Below are positions 46,885 to 58,000 of a stretch of DNA of 64,000 nt, piece by piece; positions within the stretch are counted from its first letter, which is position 1, and the number at the start of each line of letters is the position of its first letter. The DNA is from Guadua angustifolia (taxonomy: Eukaryota > Streptophyta > Magnoliopsida > Poales > Poaceae), in the NCBI GenBank assembly GCA_036346375.1, contig CM070515.1, positions 13,848,423-13,912,422 on the forward strand, given 5' to 3'. The translations under genes and the position numbers were made by a program. The notes under the pieces are model-generated. The model was given only the letters and a program-made list of their open reading frames with translations. It was not told the DNA's origin and made no database searches.

Positions 46885-48097
46885 CTAGTTCAATGTCCGT
46901 ACGTTGCTACGAAAAACAAAATTGGTAACGAAACATAAAAGTCAAGCAATAAAAGAAAATTGTGCTAAAGATCAAACATCTATTTCTCCTGATTACAAAA
47001 GTTTTTATGGTTTCTCCTCCGGCATGAATTAAAACCTAATATATTGTACATAGTACATTAGCATTCATCATATTAGAACATATTTAGAGATGATAGATTC
47101 TTGGTATATGTCCCAAAAGATCTTAAATTAAACAGTTACATTGCAACACAACTTGGATATCATTTCGATCAAAACCTTGTCTATAATGTGAGCACTTCTT
47201 TGTAGACAACGTTTCTTGTGAGATTTCCGTGAGTTTTCTTAAACTTTCGACCTTTGTCCTTGTCCTTATTTGCGACAGCAAGTATCTTGATATTACTTCT
47301 AGCGGTAGCTCTAGATAGTGCAACATACAATTGCCCATGAGAAAAAACTGGTTCAGGGAGGTAGACACCGACATTTGGAATCGTCTGCCCTTGCGCCTTG
47401 TTGATTGTCATTGCGAAGCTGAGCCTGACAGGGAACTGCTTCCTCTTGAATCTAAACGGGAACATCTCGTCATCAGAGGTGGAGATCTCGCCAAGGTAGG
47501 CCGAGGTCTCGCACGGCAGTGGGGAGGTAGCCGACGCCGGGGGAGATGACAAGGCGTGTGCTGGAGCGAAGTTGCCGATGTCGTGGAGCCAAAGAAGATG
47601 ATGTGAACGGAGGGTCCTATGCCAGCAACGCCGGGGAAGAGGTCGTCGATACGCTCGCCATGCACAATCGCCGACTACTGGGAAAAGAAGTCGACAACCA
47701 TGCACAATCGCCGGGGAAGAGGGGTATGAACGGAGGAGTAAGAGGTGGTCTGATGGTGGCAGGAGGCAGCGGGCAACGGTGGTTGTGGAGCGGATCGGGA
47801 TGTGGAGCAGACCGGGAGGTGTGGAGTACATCGGGAGGTGCGGCAGATCGGGCGGGCGTGAGAGGAGGCGGTGTTGGTTGTGGTGCAGATTGGGAGGAGG
47901 TGGCGATCGATGCGGGGAAGATCTCCGGACCGGGGTGGCGGCCTTGGAGGGATCTGGTCTTGAGGAGGTGGGGATCTCGGATCGGGCTGGGAGAAGGTGG
48001 ATCATGGGATCGGTGTGTGGCTTTTTTATATGCATGAGAGTTGGTTGGCTGAAGAACGGACGCATCACCACCAACTCAAAATTAGAAGTAGTATAGA
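46885..48097 (-). mobile_element. Non-autonomous Helitron fragment
   Basis: On the minus strand the 3' end reads GTAGCAACGTACGGAC and then CTAG followed by T at 46884, with a small CGTA/TACG hairpin just inside, as Helitron 3' ends have (hairpin then CTRR, inserted before T). The proposed 5' start (minus strand) is TCTATACTACTTC at about 48097, close to known grass Helitron starts. The preceding base is T rather than A, so this end is less certain. The interior holds a piece of Helitron helicase. Confidence 0.55.
47181..47480 (-). pseudogene. C-terminal end of Helitron RepHel helicase
   Basis: The minus-strand frame ending at 47181 contains FPVRLSFAMTINKAQGQTI, then VYLPEPVFSHGQLYVALSRA and TRNVVYKEVL. 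This is the conserved C-terminus (motifs V-VI) of the PIF1-like helicase domain in Helitron replicases. Upstream of about 47480 the same open frame continues to 48074 as Pro/Ser/His-rich sequence unrelated to helicase, so the helicase part is a fragment of about 95 residues joined to other DNA. It cannot act as a helicase alone. Confidence 0.85.
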
Positions 48098-48329
48098 ATA
48101 TCTAACCTTCTATCTAGCGGATGCGAGTTATAACGGTTTAGATTAAAAAAAGAGTCCACAACAATTACAATAAAAAAATAAAATAAAATCAGAATAAAAA
48201 TAAATTAATGTAGGATCGAAATATACTAATGTAGCAATCAAAGGGGGGGTGAATGATTGCGCGGAAGCTAAAATCAAATTTTTGATCTTTTAAACACCTC
48301 AATTTAAACTCAAATTGCTTGAAGACCAG

Positions 48330-48598
48330 GTTACGAAGTTGGAAGACCAGGTTACGAAGTTGGGAGACCACCTCACGCAGTTGGAAGACCAGTAGACCAG
48401 TCTGGGCGACCAGTAGAGCACTTGGACGACTAGTTTGGGCACTTGGGCGACCAGTAAATCTCCTGGGCTAGCAGTAGGACACCTGGACGACCAGTAGAGC
48501 ACTTGGGCGACCAGGTTGGCACTTGGGCAAGCAGGTTGGGCGACCACGTGAACAGTTGGGCGACCACGCGCACAGTCTGGGCGAGTAGACCAATATAT
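48330..48598 (+). repeat. Minisatellite with TTGGGCGACCAG-type unit
   Basis: Units of about 17-22 bases built on TGGGCGACCAGTAGAGCA or TTGGAAGACCAG recur roughly a dozen times with drift. Single units return near 48755-48800 and 48960-49000 inside the longer repeat that follows. The array lies within the solo LTR. Confidence 0.8.
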
Positions 48599-48604
48599 AT
48601 CCAC

Positions 48605-49135
48605 TAAAATAGAAATTTCTGAAGATCTAGCCGTGAGATTGACGTGAAATTTTAACTATAGAAATTAGACTTAATTTCACAGCTAACACAAAAAAAATCA
48701 GGTCAATCGGATCTATGGATCTAAAGTTATGTCCTTCGCAAGAAGACCGAACCCGGCGACCACACGAGCAGTCGGGCGAGCAGGGCATCAATCTGGGCGA
48801 CTACAAATTGTAGAAGATCTAACCGTTGGATTGATGTGAAATTTTAACTGTATAAACTAGACTCAATTCCAAAGTGAACAAAAAAGGAATCAGGTCAATC
48901 GGATCTACGGATCTAAAGTTATAACTTCCGCAAGATGACTGAAATAATTAGCGATCTATCAGCTGGGCGACTAGGCTAGCAATCTGGGCGACCACAAATT
49001 ACTAAAGATCTAACCGTTGGATTGATATAAAATTTTAACTGTAGAAACTAGATTCAATTACGAATCAAACCCAATAAGAATCAACTCGATCGGATCTACG
49101 GATCAAGAGATATTACCTTTGCAATTTGACTGATA
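48605..49135 (+). repeat. Tandem repeat, about 190-bp unit, three copies
   Basis: GAAGATCTAACCGTTGGATTG followed by TGAAATTTTAACTGTA and AATCAGGTCAATCGGATC recurs at about 48616, 48812 and 49003, with TGGGCGAC linkers between. It is part of the solo LTR and appears to have grown by the same slippage as the minisatellite. Confidence 0.8.
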
Positions 49136-49996
49136 CAACAAATGACGAGGAAATTCAATTTCACCTTCAAGGCTGCGACGGACCAAACACCAGAGAGAAC
49201 TTTAGTTGTCACGGATCAAACTTCTCATCACCAGAAGCACAAGCATGTCCAGATCATCATCTATCTTTTGGTTGACTTGATGTATGCATGCACGATCAGA
49301 ACTTAAACCCTAGAACCAGAAGAACATCTCTTCACAATGCACAGCCGCCAGACATGAAGTATCTTTCTAGAAGATTGATTTTTTATTTCATTGTCTAAAG
49401 TACTCCAACACAAGAGTACAAACCTTAATACCTGAACGCTAAAAAATAAACAGGAGACACCTCCCCCTATTTATACAGAGCAAACTCACAGAGATTGACT
49501 ACAACTCCACTTCCAATATGGAAAGAGTTCATATCTATCTCAATTTGGCCCAACATGGCCAAAACCAAAACCTTGCGCGCATGATCGGCCCCACCTTTGC
49601 ACATACGTGACTAACCGACCTTCACATGCATGTTCTCTAGCCCGAACGTCCGCATGACATTCTTGACCACCAAGACCTCGATTCCTCCCGAACCTAGTCT
49701 CGAACCTCGGTTCCTCCATGAACCTAGTTCGGTCCGTCATCGACCACGTTCAGCCTCGAGCAACACACGCACATGAAGTAACAAACAACGCGTCCGAGCA
49801 CAAGTCCACGACTTGACTCAACATCAATCCATGCAACCACTCACATGAGTGCATTGCACAAGCAAAGTCCATCACCAGCATAATTATCATATCACCATAG
49901 CACATGCACAAGCACCACACATGTCATAACCAAAATCACTTTACAATGCCAATTTCACCATTCAACCAATTTTTCATCACATGATCTCACAATTAA

Positions 49997-51520
49997 ACAT
50001 TTTATTTTCATACAAACGTCAAATTAAAACCCGTACATAGCTAAATTTTGGAATAAAAATTAGATAAAAATCTGCTAGATTGATTTGTATATTAATTCTA
50101 ACCTAAAACTATTATTAAACATTAAATAAAAAATAATAAAATTAATAGCTTAGATTAGAAGAAAGAGTTCATCCAAGAAAAATAAAAAAAATAAAATAAA
50201 TTAGGAATAAAAATAAAAGAAAAATAGCCATTTAAATTAGGAATAAACCTATACACGTTAAAATTTAAAATAAAAATTAGTAGTTAGATTTGTATACAAA
50301 TTTTAACCTAAAAGCGATATGTGAAATTTAATAAAAACATTACAATTAAAATTAACATAAATTTGGAATAAAAGCAAAATGAAATTATTCATTTGTTTTT
50401 CATACTAATCCTAAATTAAAACCTTTTTTTCGGATTAAAATACTAAAAATATGCTAATTTGAAAAAAATAAGGTAAGAAATTTTGATTTGTATATATATA
50501 AATTATTAAGCTGTGATGTAATAAAAGTTGATAATAGGTTTTTGTGGTCGCTAAGAATTATATAGAATATGGTAAAAATTCTCTAGAAAATGAAAATATT
50601 CTAACTTTTTATTTAGTGCATATCCACAAAATAAAGAGATTAACATGGTGATACATCAACATGTGTTCACTCGGCTATAATGGTATAAGCAATATGATGT
50701 ACACTAAATGAAATGCTAGAAGAAAGACACAAGCATTGCAATAATGAAATTAAGAGACAATGATATAAATTGTACACGAAATCAAATAAAAAATAAGAAT
50801 AAAAATTAACATAAATTCAGAATACAAAACAAAAGGAAACTAGCTGATTTTCATATGAACTCTAAATTAAAACCTAAAATTCAAAATTAAATAAAAATAA
50901 TGACAAAAATAATAGAAGAATAAAAACTAAAGGAAATTAGGGATTGTTTTTAAATTCCATGCTGAGTGAAAAATATAAATTTTGTGTTTATTTAGAATTA
51001 AAATTCCTAAAATATGCTAATTTGAGAAAAAATATGGTAAGGAATTTGATTTGCGTATAAATCATTAACTATTATATAATAAAAGTCGATGACATATTTT
51101 TTATGGCAGCTAAGAATTTTATAGAATATGCTAAAAATTTTGAAAAATTATTTTAACTCTTTATTTGGTGGACCTCTATGGTAGAAGACATTAAGAGGAA
51201 GATACGTTGATAGGTGTTAACTTGGCTATACTGGTATAAGCAATGTGATGTGCGTATAAGGAAGTACTCAAAGAAAGTGATGAGCATTGCAAGAATAAAA
51301 TTAAAAGATGATGATATAAATGAAAAATATTATGTTGTACTATGTTTACTATTTTGCTATGCAAATATCTGGACAAGAAAGTTTCAGTCATGTGTGACAA
51401 GTATTAGAAAATGGAGTGAGTATATTCTCTCCTATCATATTAATATCAGAATATTACAAATAAAGTTCTGCAACAATCTATTTTTTAAAAAGGCAAGGTC
51501 ACATATATATCGCTAAGTTA
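49997..51520 (+). repeat. AT-rich repeat region with a duplicated block of about 300 bp
   Basis: The stretches 50435-50730 and 50990-51290 share AATATGCTAATTTGA, GATTTG, AATAAAAGT, GCTAAGAATT, TATAGAATATG and TGGTATAAGCAATATGATGT-like blocks in the same order (spacing about 555 bases). Flanking parts repeat AATAAAAATTA and ACCTAAAA motifs, which also occur left of the solo LTR (48120-48205). One larger AT-rich repeat was therefore interrupted by that insertion. No coding potential. Confidence 0.6.
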
Positions 51521-51739
51521 TTTAAACATACTTTAAGAATGATACATCTGTATATATGTGGGCCACCTTGCTAGTTTATAGATAGGGTAAAAAAAACATA
51601 TGAGCTCTTGTCCCAATCTATTAATGTTTGCTACGATTGTTTTCCACTGCGGAAGTAGTACCATTCCCCAAGCCGAAGCCAACATCTCAACTCTCGTTGT
51701 ACTTTCATTGTTTCGTAGAACACTAGTAGTACTATCTAG

Positions 51740-52540
51740 AAAACTTTTCACGACGTAACATGTCGCGTGTGTCGTTTTTCGTAGAAAAATTTTCTTTTTT
51801 TATCGGTGGTGTTTCATTTTTTTAAATCGTTGAAACAATGAGCGAAACGACTGAAGGAACACAAATTTTTCGACGCGCGTGTCGTTTTTTTGTAGAAAAA
51901 ATTTCTTTTTTTTCAGCATCGTTTTATTTTTTCAATCGTCGAAACAATGAGCGAAACGGGGAAGAAAATAGAGAGATAGAGTTGTAGAAATTTCTCCTTC
52001 GACGAATTATTTGAAAAATATTGGAGACCGAGCTGGAAAACCGCGGTGGGGAAAAAGTCTAGAGGGAAAAGAGCGAAAAATTATTAGAGATGACAACCTT
52101 CTTTTGTCGAGTCTAACACTCTACGCGTTCACCGAGTAATAATACATGTTTTAAAAAATATCAAAGATCGAGATAGGAAATCGAGATGGGAAAAAAGTCT
52201 AGAGATAGAGCTGCACATATATTTCTGGTGACGAAAACATTTTTTCCTGGGAAAAACGGAGAAATGACCTAGACGTAAGGAGCAAGGACCTGATTGTTAC
52301 GTTTTTATACCTGTCCGCTATCCTGAAAAATTAGAAAAGGGTTTGTTCGTGATTTGAATTTAACGAGAGCTTTTTTCCGTAAAACGGCGCACGAGGGACC
52401 TAAACGCGATTTTAGGGAAAAATATCTTTCCCTCACAAAAAATCGTAAAAGACCTATTCGTATTTTATAAAAGGACTAAAACGCGAAACTTTTTTTTGAG
52501 GCTAGGCTCAAACGCTCTGTAGGCCAGGAAGTCTCCCATA
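51740..52540 (+). repeat. Dispersed repeat, long copy
   Basis: Related to 44215-44610, with an internal direct repeat: the block of TTTTTCGTAGAAA, TTTTAATCG and AATGAGCGAAAC occurs at about 51765 and again at 51880. It ends with GGACTAAAACGCGAAAC, then AGGCTCAAACGCTC. Unclassified and non-coding. Confidence 0.6.
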
Positions 52541-54259
52541 TTTAGTATAGGTATGATTAAGGCTTGTCAAAATAAAAGGATAGTACCAAGCATCGTTCCA
52601 TCAAAGTGGTCTGAAATTGTGAATCTGTCAGTTGATGATAAGCGTTGAGTCCGGGGGTGAGCTAGAAAGCATTCTTGGCACTAGGAGGCTGACACGAAAG
52701 CTCTCTCTCTCTCTCTCTCTCTCGTTCTCTCTCTCTCTCTGCAAATTTAAGGCACGCACCTGTTCGATCCAATGGAGCAGAAAGACAAGCAGATAAATTC
52801 CTGGTTTTCCTAATCACTTCCGCGTGTGTAGACAAGTTTTGTGAAAGGCACGTTCACCAGCGGAGAAGGAGGCGATTAGCTGTTCGTGCGACTCGGCTAC
52901 CACAAGATTCTTTTTCCTTTTTTTTTTAAGAAACAGTAAGAACTATGCCATACATTAGATGGATGGAATAGAAACACAAAGTTCGGATAAGGATTACAGT
53001 AGGATGGTTAAAACACGATTGAAACACACGCACGGAGCAACAGCCGAGTATGAAGGACTAATACGGTAGAAACATGTTTCTTTTTCATCATTATTGAAAC
53101 TAACACGATTCTTGGTACTGTTGCTGCACTCACGAAGAAAGAAAGATTTCGTTTTGGAAGGTTCGAGCTTGCTCAAGCTCTGAAGTCTAAATACGCTTTC
53201 GTTGCATTTTTCCTTCGCTTTGCTTAATTCGGACCTGCCGTGGATTGCAAATCAACGTCGATCGTTATTAGTACGCTTCGCTTGCAAACGCCGGCGACGC
53301 GGGTGGGCAGCTACGCAACGAAAAAACGTGGGTCGCTCCGATCCAACTATTCAGCATGAGCGTCCAGAAAACGCGTATCTTTATCATATGTAGCGTGCGT
53401 TGGGTAATCAGCTCAGCTGAACGGCTCGTTCATGGAGCTGAGCTAATATAATTAAAGTAACCAGGCAACCAACCGACCATGTGTATACACGAGATTGCAA
53501 CGTTGATCACTGAACTGTCGTGTGAAAATCTTGGTATGGTATAGAATGTAGGCAGGCGAGATTCCCACAGAAATTCCGTAGGAGACAGGTTACACGGGTG
53601 AGTCAGGAAGGGATGACCAACTGTCAAACAAACGAGCGAGCAAATGGAGATGCCCTCGTCTGACATGCAGAAGAATTTAAGCAGAGATTCGTTTCACATT
53701 CGTGTACAAGGATTAGACAGCGATCTGATCCGATTTTGATTCCAGTGCAAGCAGCAGAATGGAGGCAGGCAGGAGGCTTTCGTGTGGGATATGGGACTAT
53801 ATATCGATAGGCACAGTTCTCGTTATGGCGTGGGGAAGTGAGCAGAGATGAGAAAGATTGGAGGACAGCACGGCGGTGGATAGATTAGACGACGCGTGTC
53901 TTTACATATTTTAGTTTAATAGTAATTTTAAAATTGTTGTACTATATATGCTAACTACATAGTATGGTAGGAAGTACATATAACGCTCAGGTCATATTTT
54001 CTCTTGACAGTTGACTAAAGGGATATTAAAACAAGCTAGATTATCACTACTTATTATCTTTAAATAATTTAATCAATGTATGCATGTAGAAGATATGAAA
54101 TAAATTTCTATATTCATTAAAGGTATAAAGAAAGTATCACACTAATTTATATTAAAACATTAAATATAAATAAGATCGTTAAGAAAACACCCTATACATC
54201 TGAACGGAAGAGTAGTGCACACTACACACTGCTGATAATCCTAAAATGTTTGGGCTGGG
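52541..54259. other. Intergenic region upstream of the ORP gene
   Basis: It contains the CT microsatellite at 52701-52740 and otherwise only short open frames without similarity on both strands. No RNA gene or transposon end was recognised. Confidence 0.45.
52701..52740. repeat. (CT)n microsatellite
   Basis: Forty bases of CT repeats, interrupted once by GTT near 52724. Confidence 0.95.
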
Positions 54260-54612
54260 TAGGGATGGCAATCAGGTGGGTATCTCCATGTATGACTGCC
54301 GCCTACTCGAACCTGAAACCCAAAACAATGTCGCTCACCCGAATCCATTAGACTTCTCGGGTATAGATCTGTGCTCACCCCAAAACCAAATGGATACCTA
54401 AACTTGATGTGTACCCATAGATAGTGATATAATTAAACATGAGCACCTAGGATATTCATTGGATACCCATAGTACAAATTGACACACACGTCTATCCCAT
54501 GATCTTAGGGTATCCAAATCCGAAAATCTATGGACCTAATATTACCTATACCTATCTTTATCGAATCGGATACCAATAAATACCTAAATCTATAAATAAA
54601 ACTGCCATCCTA
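54260..54612. mobile_element. Non-autonomous hAT element in the ORP promoter region
   Basis: The ends are TAGGGATGGCA and TGCCATCCTA, inverted repeats of the hAT TAGGG type. Flanking 8-mers GGGCTGGG and GGCTCGGG look like a target duplication with one shifted base. The interior carries repeated GGATACC/GGTATCC and ACCCGA motifs, as in related elements. It ends about 200 bases upstream of the ORP TATA box. Confidence 0.7.
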
Positions 54613-54807
54613 GGCTCGGGCCGCCCCTGGCCTGCCAAGAATAGCGTTCACACGAACGAACACGGGGAAGACGACGTCACCGCGCGGCTGGGCCGACGGA
54701 TACTTCCACAAGGATAGAAGGAAAGGAAAGTAGCAGGAAGAAAGGAAGGCAGACACCGACGAGCGGGGCCAGCCGAAAGAGAGAGAGAGAGAGCGCCCGC
54801 GCGCGCG

Positions 54808-54818
54808 TATAATATAAA
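54808..54818 (+). promoter_or_regulatory. TATA box region of the ORP gene
   Basis: TATAATATAAA, preceded by a GA microsatellite and a CGCG-rich stretch and followed by CAGAGGCGCGCACTACCAAA. The order of motifs matches the second promoter copy around 43857. This leaves a 5' leader of about 220 bases before the ATG at 55068. Confidence 0.6.
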
Positions 54819-55067
54819 CAGAGGCGCGCACTACCAAAACTGCTAAAGAAAGGCGAAGAAGGCGAGAGGCGAGGAAGACAGGAGATATATCGATTGTTTG
54901 AGCTAATTCGAGTATTGAACCCCGTCCGTCCGCCCCGCACATACATTTTTAGCTCCAGATCACAGAGAAAGGGGATTAAACAAGAAATCAACAGGCAGAG
55001 AGGAAGATCGAAGGAGGTTATTATACGGTCGCTCGCTCGCTAGCTTGGAATCAGATTCGTTCGTCCG

Positions 55068-58000
55068 ATGGTATGTGCGCCTCTCCTTTAATTCTTCCAA
55101 GTTGAACCATGCGTGTTTATCTCAGTAACTTTCCTCGTAGCCTTAGAAAACTGCATGCCACGCGTTTTAGCCCCCTCCCCCTCCATCTCTGTTCGGCCCG
55201 CCGGCCGGCGCCGGCGGTGCCGTGGCTGTAAGCAAGGCTCGCGCAAGGGGGGTGGTGCTACCCAGCTGCACGTCATGCATACACGTCATGGTCTACGCAT
55301 GCCTCGATCGGTTGCGACGCGAATAACGTTAGCTGATGCCCACCGGAATCGCGTTTCGATTTCCCTGTCTAGTCGCGCCTTCTTCGCGCTCACATGTACT
55401 GGTGCGCGCAATGCTCGCTCTTCGCTTTCCGCTCCTCTGTTTGATGAATCTTGGCCGCGTGTAACGCTGTCCATGCATACGCAAAAGCTCGACTCCTGCC
55501 GTCACACGGCACAAATATGGATAATTTTGAGAGGCCAACGCCGCTGGCCAGCAAAGCAGATCGATTGAAGAGAAATGGGCAGGGGAAGTCCCCTGCTTTT
55601 CGTTGCAGAGAAGACGGAAAGCAGAGCCGAAATGAAGTTTCAGTTTCCAACTCTATCTCCCTTCTTTAGCCGCGTTAGCGATAATGTGATTCTAGCGCTA
55701 CCAACTTTGTGTCTTGTGTTGGTGGCCAATTGGCCGGCCATGGCAGCTAGCAGCATCTTGACAAGCCGGCACTGACCTTTTCTCAACCTTCTCCAACCAT
55801 TCGGCGACAGCATTAGCTCGGATTTTCTTTTCTTTTTTCTAAAGCAAGGCTAGGATATTCTTATTACAAGACAAGCTCTCAAATAATGGCAACATATAAG
55901 CACCGGTCCAAGTATACCTATTAGTGCCTAGTACACATTCAACGGCATGTATGTTATTCAAAGCTACACACCACGGGTTTAATTTCTTGGTCAATTCATG
56001 CAGACCAGACTTTTCTTGGAACTTCCCCCTCTAAATCGATCCCGTCCTTTTCCAATCTCCTTTTTTTAGTACTTTCCAATAGGTTCCATCTGAAATTTTC
56101 ACATGTATTTCGTTCATGCATTACTGCAATTTCTCCTCGTTGTTTTCCTTCTGTACACGTTTTCCCTTTTCTTTCTGACGTTGATTCGACATTTTCGCTC
56201 TGTTTTTCTTCTGCACGCCTACTGGCCTGCTCAAATTTGTTTCTTCCTCTCATAGTTTTACTCGAAGAGTCAGCTAGACGCCGGCACGCACGCAGAGCGT
56301 GGCCACCTCGTGGCCTCAGCTGCCTCTTCTCCTTCTCCTGACCGTGCTTGTTCGGCCATTTTTTGTCCTGGGAGGATCTTCTTCTCATACTTTTCATGTC
56401 AGACGGTTGTTTTGTACTGTACTTGCTTTCTTCTTTAATATATGGCAGAGCTCTTGCCGCTTTCCGTTAAAAAAAAAACTATGACATAAACCAAACAGTA
56501 CTACTGAAGTATTAAACTCTAGTGTCGATTAAAAAAAAGCCTGGTTTTGAACGAGACCTGATGCAACAAGCAAGGGCACACATGGAACGAGCAGTTGGAC
56601 ATTTTCGGCCGCTACCATTCGTTCCATTTGCACGCAACCAAACTATCGTTGATGGTCGCCGTGAGCCCGTGATCACAAGGAACGTACGTACGCGCGCCGG
56701 TTTATCTGTGGCTGACCATCTGAATATACTGACGCAGGTTGAATCGGAGAGCGAGGCGGCGGCCGTGGCCGCCACAGCCGTGCTTACGGCGCCGCTGTCA
56801 CTGGAAGGGGGGCTTGCGGAGGAACTCCGGCCGGCGAACCTTGTGCAGCGGGTGCTCAGCCTCTTCCGGAACGTCCGGCCAGGGTCCGACCTCTCACACT
56901 TTCAGGTAAATAAATACTAATATATAGTCACTCACTCACTCTCATGTGTGCATCTACGAGTTTGATAGCCACTCTTGATCCTAGGCAAGCAACCTTCCAA
57001 AGTGCATGCATGTGAAACTCCAATCTCGAGAGCACAAGTTGGATTACTAGTGGACTTACTCCGAGTTAATTAGCACCCCGAAACCAGCATAATTTAGGGG
57101 CCTGGCAAGTACATTAATCAGGACAATTAATTTTCCTATGGGAGAGAGAGGGTAGGTGGGACTCTGGGAGACAACAAAACAAGCTTCAAGAGCTGGCTTC
57201 TTGCTTATGAAATCATGAACAGTTAAGACTTTTAAATTTGAGATGTGATTGCTCCGACAATACCAGAGTTTTCATTTTCGCAAAATATGTTTATTAGGGT
57301 TTACATATGTGGAGATCATAATGATCGATTAGTCATTGTCAGGCACCTAACTGTTAGGTACTGCACATTGTACTTCACACTATTTAATCTCCGTCACTGC
57401 ATTAATATTTCAACAGTGTTTAATCACACAGTCTCCAATGTGACGAAATGACGACGGATGACATATGCATGCCGTTTTGTCTGAATTTTTCCAGCTGCCT
57501 GCTACGTTCAACCTACCGAAATCGCAGCTTCAGTTGTATGGGGAAGGAGTCTACTGCACTGGAGAGGATTACCTGAGCAGGTGTGCCAAGGGGAAGAACA
57601 GCCTCGAACGGTTCACGTCGGTCGTTGCGTGGTGCATCTCGACGACGAGGCCTCCGATCTTTGGCTTCGCACCGTACAACCCTGTTCTTGGAGAGACGCA
57701 CCATGTCTCCAGAGGATCACTCAACGTTCTTCTTGAGCAGGTATCTAACTTGGCAAATCACTCATTTTCAGTTGCTCCACGACTTGCCAAGCAAAAATGC
57801 CCTTCAGTCTTTCTTGATGTAAGTTTGTTTTTTAAGGGACTTGATGTAGAGTAGTTAAGAACATGAACAAGTATGGCAACCTAACAACAAGAGACCAAAA
57901 GTATAGCAATCCAATTCCAAGCAGTCATATAACATTATCATTTTCAGGTTTCTCATCATCCCGCAGTCTCTGCGCTGCATGCGACTGACGATAGCGGAAA

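Larger units (their letters stand above)
48209..49991 (+). mobile_element. Large solo LTR (1.78 kb) with perfect 5-bp target duplication
   Basis: The unit starts TGTAGGATCGAAATATAC and ends ACATGATCTCACA (TGT...ACA), flanked exactly by ATTAA (48204-48208 and 49992-49996). A GGGGGGGTGAAT block near 48245 is familiar from some grass Copia-type LTRs. No internal coding region or second LTR exists in the window, so it is read as a solo LTR inserted into the AT-rich repeat region. Reading direction is uncertain: a GTATAAATAGGGGG promoter box is on the minus strand near 49474. Confidence 0.75.

Noticed and set aside
55113..55568. Plus-strand open frame of 151 codons
   Set aside because: Lies in the GC-rich first part of ORP intron 1; no similarity and no splice logic connecting it with the ORP exons.
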